5,865 nt of DNA from an uncultured Cellvibrio sp. Its GTDB lineage: Bacteria; Pseudomonadota; Gammaproteobacteria; Pseudomonadales; Cellvibrionaceae. The stretch spans positions 1 to 5,865 of the forward strand of contig CAMLRJ010000242.1 of the NCBI GenBank assembly GCA_946482345.1, given 5' to 3'. A program made the translations under genes and the position numbers. Shown one piece after another: positions 1 through 5,865 of the stretch (positions are counted from its first letter, which is position 1; each line of letters begins with the position of its first letter). The notes under the pieces were generated by a model. It was not told the origin of the DNA and made no database searches. It was given only the letters and a program-made list of their open reading frames with translations.

Positions 1-167
1 AGCTGTGTAAAATTTATTTAATGCGTGCCGGATTTATGGATGTCGATATTGAAAAGCGCAAACTGGTGCCCAGCCATTTAACAACGGATGCACGAGTGAT
101 TGCAGCAGACAAAACCATGGCGGCTGCAATCAAGGATGGTTATGTGATCCAGATGTTTGATGAATAG
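1..167 (+). CDS. 3' end of an unrecognised protein-coding gene (partial)
   Basis: A reading frame is open from the left edge (first full codon at position 3) to a TAG at 165-167, giving 54 visible C-terminal residues. The translation looks like real protein: it is mixed hydrophobic and charged, contains LVPSHLTTDARVIAADKTMA, and ends in a short acidic tail, MFDE. There is no transmembrane segment in the visible part. I do not recognise the family and assign no function. An internal ATG at 21 could in principle start a 48-residue product, but nothing before it looks like a ribosome binding site, and the frame is already open upstream, so a truncated larger gene is more likely. A 92-nt gap separates it from the next gene on the same strand, so the two could be co-transcribed. 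No terminator-like hairpin is visible in that gap. Confidence 0.6.
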   Translation, partial: LCKIYLMRAGFMDVDIEKRKLVPSHLTTDARVIAADKTMAAAIKDGYVIQMFDE

Positions 168-259
168 ATTATCCATAAAACAATAGATTAAGGCGTTATT
201 CAGGAACTTTTTGTTTTGGTAAAAGTCCCACTGCCGTATCGGAATACAGGGCAGCGACT

Positions 260-1003
260 GTGTCAGTATGGAATAAAGAATCAGATTTTTACCTGACAGT
301 TAATTACGATTTGCCGGAATGCGATCCTGCACTTGTTAGCAAATCCAAAACTTTATGGGTAAGTGCTTTAATCATTTCTTTATTGATTCATGGAATCGTT
401 ATGCTTTTCAAGCCGCAATCGGGTTTGCCAATATCAGCTGTCACCTCAAGTTGGTCAGTTGATATCAGGTTGATCCCCCAATCACCATCCGTTCAAAAAG
501 ACATTAACGAAAATACAATCATTGAAGCTGCTCCAATTATCGAAACCCAGCCCATTACTGAATCCAATCCGATTGAGCTTCCTGAATCTGAAAAGAGAAT
601 TATCACAAGCAATTTACCTGATGAAAAAACACAAGCTGTCAGTAAACCTATTGAGTGGCTGTCAGCGGAAGATTACAAACACATATCTGAAACTAATGAT
701 AAAGAATTCTCTTCTCAGGATAACCTGGCATTTAATGCAAGATTAAAACAGCACCGGAATGAAACTCGCCATCTTCCGTCGGTGAGTGACGATAGAAAAT
801 CGATTGCCACCAAGCGTGATATTCATGGCAATCAATTTTATGAAGTGGATGGAAATTGTTTTATGTCACTGCCACAAAATATGACATCCAATACACAGGA
901 AGGCAGGAATTGGTACAGCGTGGCATGTGGTGGAAAATCAGGCAGTGAAAAAATGATCGATAATCTAAACCGTGAAATGCGAGCTCGATTTAGAAATCCA
1001 TAA
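260..1003 (+). CDS. Hypothetical inner-membrane-anchored periplasmic protein, TonB-like architecture
   Basis: This encodes 247 residues of a family I do not recognise. Residues 1-31 are polar and presumably cytoplasmic. Residues 32-50 (LWVSALIISLLIHGIVMLF) form one hydrophobic span resembling the N-terminal anchors of TonB-type proteins. Residues about 55-185 are a low-complexity, Pro/Glu/Ser/Thr-rich linker. Residues about 186-247 look like a small folded C-terminal domain with two cysteines, C200 and C223, which could form a disulfide if periplasmic. No canonical TonB C-terminal domain is apparent, so TonB function is not claimed. The start is GTG at 260, preceded by a weak AGG at 248-250. 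The next in-frame ATG is residue 48, inside the membrane span, and no in-frame ATG lies between 182 and 260. The stop is 8 nt from the convergent end of lpxH, with no visible terminator between them. Confidence 0.7.
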   Translation: MSVWNKESDFYLTVNYDLPECDPALVSKSKTLWVSALIISLLIHGIVMLFKPQSGLPISAVTSSWSVDIRLIPQSPSVQKDINENTIIEAAPIIETQPITESNPIELPESEKRIITSNLPDEKTQAVSKPIEWLSAEDYKHISETNDKEFSSQDNLAFNARLKQHRNETRHLPSVSDDRKSIATKRDIHGNQFYEVDGNCFMSLPQNMTSNTQEGRNWYSVACGGKSGSEKMIDNLNREMRARFRNP

Positions 1004-1011
1004 GCTAATAT

Positions 1012-1734
1012 TTAAATACTCTTCTGTATCAGTTCCACTTTGGTTTCGTCTGCGCAGATAAACCAAAAACTGTCATGCCAATCCCCAAGAACAATTCGTT
1101 CGCACTGTGTCCCCTCAATTGATAAGCTGTGGCGGGCAGGGCGGTGGGTGTGACCGTGGATCATGCGTTGCACGTTAAATTGTTTGAAATGTTTTTCGAC
1201 TTCGCTGGCGGTAACATCAAGAATATCATCAGCTTTCAGGCTGTTCATGCTTTTACTTTTGTTGCGTAATTCGTTTGCAATTGCCCGTCGCGTATCGAGT
1301 GGTTGGGCAAGAAATTGTTCTTGCCATACCGGATTTCTAACCAGACCGCGAAATTGCATATAGTCTGTATCAGCAGTGCACAAACTGTCACCATGCAACA
1401 AGAGAGTGTTAACACCGTAGAGGTTTATACACTCTTCATCACCCAGAAGAGTTGCATTTATTTTTTCAATAAATTGTTTGCCGATTAAAAAATCCCGGTT
1501 GCCATGCATTAAAAAAAGTCGGGTTCCGGTTTTGGCAAGGGATTGTAATTGTGTTGTAACGTCTTTTACCAAAGGTTGATCGTCATCATCACCAATCCAC
1601 GCATCAAAAAAATCGCCCAATATGTAGAGGGCTTCTGCTTCTCTTGCGGATTCAAGAAATTGAAAAAACGCCCGCGTAACAAGCGGGCGTGATTCATGTA
1701 GATGCAGATCAGAAATAAACAGCGTTTTTTTCAT
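1012..1734 (-). CDS. lpxH: UDP-2,3-diacylglucosamine diphosphatase LpxH
   Basis: LpxH is the peripheral inner-membrane enzyme of the Raetz pathway that hydrolyses UDP-2,3-diacylglucosamine to lipid X and UMP, using two metal ions. The 240-residue length equals that of E. coli LpxH. The calcineurin-like phosphoesterase motifs are all present: D9 and H11 in FISDLHLH, D41 in the GDFFDAWIGDD stretch, N79-R80-D81 in HGNRDF, H114 in LLHGDSLC, and H193/H195/H197 in HGHTHRP. From D41 onward the key residues keep the E. coli numbering as I know it. The start ATG (complement of 1732-1734) lies 5 nt after the ppiB stop and has no good Shine-Dalgarno of its own, so translation is probably coupled to ppiB. 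The ppiB-lpxH pair is also found in Pseudomonas. Identity is near certain from the motif set. Confidence 0.97.
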   Translation of the reverse strand: MKKTLFISDLHLHESRPLVTRAFFQFLESAREAEALYILGDFFDAWIGDDDDQPLVKDVTTQLQSLAKTGTRLFLMHGNRDFLIGKQFIEKINATLLGDEECINLYGVNTLLLHGDSLCTADTDYMQFRGLVRNPVWQEQFLAQPLDTRRAIANELRNKSKSMNSLKADDILDVTASEVEKHFKQFNVQRMIHGHTHRPARHSLSIEGTQCERIVLGDWHDSFWFICADETKVELIQKSI

Positions 1735-1739
1735 GGATC

Positions 1740-2920
<1,181 letters not shown>

Positions 2921-2961
2921 ACGAGACTTTTGTACTATCCATTTTTTGTTTAGCTTCTTCA

Positions 2962-3035
2962 CTTCGTCATTCCTGCGAAGGCAGTAATCCACTCAAAAAA
3001 GCGCTGGTTTCTCGCCGTCGCGAGAATGGCGAATG
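2962..3035. repeat. Degenerate palindromic intergenic repeat (REP/MITE-like)
   Basis: The 127-nt gap between tmk and rluA contains an imperfect inverted repeat. The left arm (about 2962-2991, CGTCATTCCTGCGAAGGCAG core) and the reverse complement of the right arm (about 3006-3035) agree at roughly two thirds of positions. Each arm is itself a hairpin. The left one pairs ATTCCTGC with GCAGTAAT around GAAG, with one mismatch. The right one pairs TTCTCGC (3009-3015) with GCGAGAA (3020-3026) around CGTC. The centre holds AGCGCT. The consensus resembles the CGTCATTCC(C)GCGAAGGCGGGAATCC interspersed repeats seen between genes of many proteobacteria. The arms have decayed, so this looks like an old copy. 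Because tmk and rluA converge here, the structure could also act as a two-way transcription stop. That role is inference. Confidence 0.65.
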
Positions 3036-3047
3036 AGAAATAAAAAT

Positions 3048-3683
3048 TTAAAACTCCGCAGCACAATGCAGCGAAACATCTTCACCTGTAATGGGATGCG
3101 GAAAAAATAAATCCTGGGCATGTAATAACAAGCGCGGCGCTTTTTGTTTGATCTCCGGTGTTGCGTATAATCCATCACCTAAAATAATGTGACCCAGCGA
3201 TAACATGTGCACACGCAATTGATGTGTGCGGCCAGTAATGGGGTAAAGGTGTATACGTGTTTGTTGCAGGGTTTGATCGCGGCTGATCACTTCGTAACGA
3301 GTTACTGCTTTTTTGCCATGTTCAAAACACACTTTTTGTAATGGACGATTGGGCCAATCACAAATTAACGGTAAATCAATCTCACCTTGATCCTGATTCA
3401 CCAATCCATCGACAACAGCCAAATAACGTTTTTGTATTTTTTTATCTTCGAAGTGTTGGGTTAAATTACGCAGGGCAATATAACTCAAAGGAAAAATCAC
3501 CATGCCGGAAGTGCCTTGATCCAGTCGATGTGCAATACGTGCATTAGGGTTTAATTTCAACACTTGATTGGATAAACAATTTTGATTTTCAGGCCCTTTA
3601 CCTGGCACAGATAATAAACCGGCGGGTTTGTTGGCGACGATTAAATGCTCGTCTTGAAAAACAATATTAACGGGTGTGGGCAT
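3048..3683 (-). CDS. rluA: Dual-specificity 23S rRNA U746 / tRNA U32 pseudouridine synthase RluA
   Basis: This enzyme isomerises uridine to pseudouridine in 23S rRNA (position 746) and in position 32 of several tRNAs, if it keeps the E. coli RluA specificity. The 211-residue protein has the family signature: NKPAGLLSVPG at 18-28, HRLDQGTSG with the catalytic aspartate D55, the RluA-typical DLPLICDWPNRP at 103-114, and PITGRTHQLRVHM at 148-160, which binds RNA and the target base. There is no N-terminal S4 domain, as expected for RluA and unlike RluB/C/D/E/F types that carry one. The C-terminus LLLHAQDLFFPHP follows the E. coli pattern. The start ATG (complement of 3681-3683) has no clear Shine-Dalgarno, and an in-frame stop lies shortly upstream, so there is no better start. 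The gene is divergent from holB and convergent with tmk. Confidence 0.93.
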   Translation of the reverse strand: MPTPVNIVFQDEHLIVANKPAGLLSVPGKGPENQNCLSNQVLKLNPNARIAHRLDQGTSGMVIFPLSYIALRNLTQHFEDKKIQKRYLAVVDGLVNQDQGEIDLPLICDWPNRPLQKVCFEHGKKAVTRYEVISRDQTLQQTRIHLYPITGRTHQLRVHMLSLGHIILGDGLYATPEIKQKAPRLLLHAQDLFFPHPITGEDVSLHCAAEF

Positions 3684-3724
3684 AATGATTTCGCAAAAAA
3701 CGATTCACAAAAATGTGGCCGCGA

Positions 3725-3753
3725 ATTATCGCATGATTTAGGATGCCTGTTAT
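3725..3753 (-). promoter_or_regulatory. Candidate extended -10 promoter for rluA
   Basis: On the minus strand TGCGATAAT (complement of 3725-3733) is an extended -10 element. A poor -35-like ATAACA (complement of 3748-3753) lies 17 nt upstream and overlaps the holB start codon. A leader of about 35 nt to the rluA ATG would result. This is sequence inference only; no equally good promoter for holB is visible in the same gap. Confidence 0.4.
3740..3743 (+). promoter_or_regulatory. Ribosome binding site of holB (decides the start)
   Basis: AGGA at 3740-3743 lies 8 nt before the ATG at 3752, a normal spacing. It overlaps the alternative in-frame ATG at 3743, which therefore has no usable Shine-Dalgarno. 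This favours 3752 as the start. Confidence 0.6.
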
Positions 3754-4792
3754 GACTGAATTAAATCCCGCGCATTCCTGGCACCCATACCCTTGGCATT
3801 TATCACAATGGCAAGAACTGGGGCATTTATTTGGCAACCAAAAACTACCCCATGCCATTATGCTGGCCGGGCCGAAAGATATAGGCAAAGGACAACTTGC
3901 TCGCGCCCTGGCGTATCGGATTTTATGTGAGTCGCCAATGGATGGATTGGCTTGCGGAAATTGCCGTGGATGTGAATTGAACAAGGCGGGGACTCATCCT
4001 GATCTGGCAAGTTTAAGCCCGGAAGAAGGCAGTCGCGCAATCAAAGTCGATCAGGTCCGTGAGGTCACCCAGTTTTTATCGAAAACTGCTCAACAGGGTA
4101 GATATAAACTGGTGATCATTAATCCAACAGAAGCCATGAATAGCAATGCCGCCAACGCACTGTTGAAATCGTTGGAAGAGCCCAACGGTAGCACACTGTT
4201 GATATTGGTTTGCCATAATCCCAGTGCGGTTTTGCCGACGATTCGCAGCCGTTGTCAAATTCGTCTTTTGCCTTTACCCACAAAAGAATCCCTGATTAAT
4301 TGGTTGACACCCTTGTTGCCTGCAGCATCTCCCAAAGCTGAAGATTTATTAATACAAGCGGGTGGGGCGCCACTGGCTGCTCTGGCTTTACTTGAAGGTG
4401 ATCAAATTGAAAAACGGGAAAGGCGGTTGCAGGAATGGATCAAGTTAACATTGGGACAATTATCCGCTATAGAAATAGCGGGTGAATGGCAGGACGAAGA
4501 CGGATTGTCGATATTGGAGTGGTATTTATCCTGGTTGTTGGCGATATCAAAATGGAAGATAGGAGCAAGTGATACGCGGGTGTCCAGAGCCCCCGAAGAA
4601 TGGAAAGCGGCGCTTGAATTCATCGTCCCCAACTTGTTACACCGCTATATTGAAAAAGTCTTGTTGTGCAAGCGTCAGCTGCTAAGCGGGGCCAATCCCA
4701 ATAAACAATTACTTTTGGAAGAATTATTGTTCGACTGGGTCGCATTAATGCGATTAAGTCGAAATGCGAATCTGGTAACTGGACAGTCCTGA
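3752..4792 (+). CDS. holB: DNA polymerase III subunit delta'
   Basis: Delta' is a fixed subunit of the clamp-loader complex that, with delta and the DnaX subunits, loads the beta clamp onto DNA. From ATG 3752 the protein is 346 residues (349 from ATG 3743), close to the usual 330-350. Visible features are a degenerate P-loop GPKDIGKG (40-47), whose last position is Gly instead of Ser/Thr; four zinc-ligand cysteines C59, C68, C71 and C74 in the CGNCRGC region; THPD at 81-84; NALLKSLEEP at 135-144; and the SRC arginine-finger motif at 166-168. A P-loop unsuited to ATP hydrolysis plus a retained SRC motif is the known pattern for delta', which supplies its arginine to a DnaX subunit. The C-terminal third is a helical oligomerisation domain by position. 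pilZ follows after 55 nt on the same strand, as in Pseudomonas. Confidence 0.95.
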   Translation: MTELNPAHSWHPYPWHLSQWQELGHLFGNQKLPHAIMLAGPKDIGKGQLARALAYRILCESPMDGLACGNCRGCELNKAGTHPDLASLSPEEGSRAIKVDQVREVTQFLSKTAQQGRYKLVIINPTEAMNSNAANALLKSLEEPNGSTLLILVCHNPSAVLPTIRSRCQIRLLPLPTKESLINWLTPLLPAASPKAEDLLIQAGGAPLAALALLEGDQIEKRERRLQEWIKLTLGQLSAIEIAGEWQDEDGLSILEWYLSWLLAISKWKIGASDTRVSRAPEEWKAALEFIVPNLLHRYIEKVLLCKRQLLSGANPNKQLLLEELLFDWVALMRLSRNANLVTGQS

Positions 4793-4847
4793 GCTAATCT
4801 ATTAGTGTTCACCTCCGGTTTATGCTTAATTTACAACAGGTTTCCCT

Positions 4848-5204
4848 ATGCAACAGGCAATTGGTGGCGGTGCCCGCAACGGCATACTCTCGCTGACGAT
4901 TAAAGATAAAAATGTACTTTATGCGGCCTATATGCCCTTCGTAAAAAATGGTGGCATGTTTATACCAACCAACAAAAGTTACAAATTAGGCGACGAAGTT
5001 TTTATGTTGTTAAGCCTGATGGATGAAGCCGAAAAAATCCCGGTCGCAGGCAAAGTTGTCTGGGTCACACCACGCGGTGCTCAGGGAAACAGGGCTGCGG
5101 GTATAGGTGTTCAGTTCAGCGATCAGGATAATACCGCCATCAACAAAATTGAAACTTACCTGGCAGGCATGTTGGGTTCGGACAAGCCAACTCATACCAT
5201 GTAA
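4848..5204 (+). CDS. pilZ: Type IV pilus assembly protein PilZ
   Basis: This 118-residue, single-domain PilZ protein is required for type IV pilus biogenesis and twitching; in Pseudomonas and Xanthomonas it works with the assembly ATPase PilB and, in some species, FimX. The sequence is very close to the Pseudomonas protein: GARNGILSL at 8-16, then LYAAYMPFVKNGGMFIPT at 24-41, GKVVWVTP, the GAQGNRAAGIGVQF stretch and a C-terminal PTHTM. The N-terminal RxxxR motif that binds c-di-GMP in canonical PilZ domains is absent, and the second motif reads NGGMF instead of (D/N)xSxxG. This protein is therefore expected not to bind c-di-GMP, as known for its orthologues. CAGG at 4837-4840, 7 nt before the ATG, is a good ribosome binding site. 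It follows holB and precedes an intrinsic terminator. Confidence 0.96.
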   Translation: MQQAIGGGARNGILSLTIKDKNVLYAAYMPFVKNGGMFIPTNKSYKLGDEVFMLLSLMDEAEKIPVAGKVVWVTPRGAQGNRAAGIGVQFSDQDNTAINKIETYLAGMLGSDKPTHTM

Positions 5205-5227
5205 TTTTTCCGAAGTATTTATCATAG

Positions 5228-5256
5228 AAGCCAGGCTCTCCTGGCTTTTTATTTTT
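5228..5256 (+). terminator. Rho-independent terminator after pilZ
   Basis: The perfect 8-bp stem AAGCCAGG / CCTGGCTT (5228-5235 with 5240-5247) closes a CTCT loop and runs into TTTATTTTT. It lies 24 nt after the pilZ stop and before tatD. It probably ends much of the holB-pilZ transcript and separates tatD expression from it, at least in part. Confidence 0.85.
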
Positions 5257-5291
5257 CAGTAGATTGTTTTTCACGTTGTAAGAGATTTTTC

Positions 5292-5865
5292 ATGTTAATC
5301 GATTCACATTGCCACCTTGACCGACTTAATCTCGAACCCTATCAAGGTAATTTGGACGACGCCGTAAAAGCCGCGCACGAGCGTGGCATTCAGCAAATGT
5401 TATGCATCAGCGTAACACTCGACAATAATCCGGAAGTCATTTCTATTGCACAACGTTATCCTGGCGTAGTGGCGTCTGTCGGTATTCATCCTTGTGATGT
5501 GAAAGAGGCGAGGGCAAGTTACGAGCAATTATCTCACTGGGCGGATCAAGCAAAAGTAGTTGCGATAGGTGAAACAGGTTTGGATTATCACTACGAAACC
5601 GAAAGCAAAGATTTACAAACAGAAAGTTTTATTCTGCATCTTCAAGTTGCGAAAGAAAAACAATTACCGGTAGTCGTGCATACCCGCGAAGCGAAAGAAG
5701 ACACTCTCGCGATTTTGAAAGAACACGCCTGCCGTGAAAACGCCGGCGTGCTGCATTGTTTCACTGAAGATTGGCCAATGGCCAAAGCTGCATTGGAATT
5801 AAATTATTACATCAGCATTTCCGGCATCGTGACTTTTAAAAACGCCGAACAAATTCGCGAAGTCG
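5292..5865 (+). CDS. TatD family metal-dependent hydrolase, YcfH type (3' end outside window)
   Basis: The frame is open from ATG 5292 to the window edge, giving 191 of the roughly 260 residues usual for the family. TatD/YcfH proteins are TIM-barrel metallohydrolases with DNase activity in characterised members; the exact physiological substrate of this subgroup is unclear. Metal-site residues visible are H6 and H8 (DSHCHLD), E94 in GETGLDYHY (93-101), H130 in VVVHTRE and H155 in VLHCFTED. The segment YYISISGIVTFKNAEQ (172-187) matches YcfH closely, so this is the YcfH-like branch rather than E. coli TatD itself. The final Asp ligand (ETDSP motif of the family) lies beyond the window. A TAAGAGA ribosome binding site (about 5279-5285) stands 6-7 nt before the ATG. 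It follows pilZ, as in Pseudomonas, but behind a terminator; no obvious own promoter is seen in the A/T-rich gap. Confidence 0.93.
   Translation, partial: MLIDSHCHLDRLNLEPYQGNLDDAVKAAHERGIQQMLCISVTLDNNPEVISIAQRYPGVVASVGIHPCDVKEARASYEQLSHWADQAKVVAIGETGLDYHYETESKDLQTESFILHLQVAKEKQLPVVVHTREAKEDTLAILKEHACRENAGVLHCFTEDWPMAKAALELNYYISISGIVTFKNAEQIREV

Noticed and set aside
1004..1011. Bidirectional terminator between the 260-1003 gene and lpxH
   Set aside because: The gap is 8 nt and A/T-rich with no stable stem in it or its immediate flanks.
2962..3035. Possible CRISPR-like or tRNA-like structure
   Set aside because: There is only one inverted pair with no spaced direct repeats, and no cloverleaf or CCA-like end can be drawn; it fits an interspersed palindromic repeat.
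3667..3984. 105-residue minus-strand frame overlapping the rluA/holB gap
   Set aside because: It runs antisense through the well-supported holB 5' end, including its zinc-binding region, and has no recognisable protein character. I read it as a shadow frame.
4794..4805. Short inverted repeat CTAAT-CT-ATTAG after holB
   Set aside because: Five A/T-rich base pairs with a 2-nt loop are too weak for a terminator and not distinctive enough to claim an operator.

Overview
The window reads as ordinary chromosome of a gammaproteobacterium with moderate GC (mid-40s by eye). The segment holB-pilZ-tatD, with tmk nearby, and the pair ppiB-lpxH are both arrangements known from Pseudomonas and its relatives. 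A type IV pilus PilZ very close to the Pseudomonas protein, together with lower GC than Pseudomonas, suggests a Cellvibrio-like member of the Cellvibrionales/Pseudomonadales. That placement is an inference from gene content, not a database result.

Layout, left to right. Positions 1-167 are the 3' end of an unrecognised gene (+). Positions 260-1003 encode an unrecognised single-span inner-membrane protein with a TonB-like architecture (+). It ends 8 nt from the end of lpxH, which lies convergently on the minus strand. lpxH (1012-1734) and ppiB (1740-2231) form a tight minus-strand pair transcribed from the ppiB side, with a plausible sigma70 promoter at 2259-2288. tmk (2300-2920) diverges from ppiB. 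A degenerate palindromic intergenic repeat occupies about 2962-3035. rluA (3048-3683) is on the minus strand and points back toward tmk. holB (3752-4792), pilZ (4848-5204) and tatD (5292 to the window end, incomplete) run on the plus strand, with a strong intrinsic terminator between pilZ and tatD.

Functionally this is housekeeping: lipid A precursor synthesis (LpxH), protein folding (PpiB), dTTP synthesis (Tmk), rRNA/tRNA pseudouridylation (RluA), the replication clamp loader (HolB), type IV pilus assembly (PilZ) and a TatD/YcfH-type metal-dependent DNase. tmk and holB commonly sit next to each other; here they are separated by an inverted rluA and a palindromic repeat, which points to a local rearrangement.

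I found no CRISPR array, tRNA, rRNA, transposase, phage gene, toxin-antitoxin pair or defence gene, and nothing I would call a new biological system. The items most worth a second look are the unrecognised membrane protein at 260-1003, the unidentified gene end at 1-167, and the repeat/rluA insertion between tmk and holB. No gene-free stretch exceeds 300 bases; the longest is the 127 nt between tmk and rluA.
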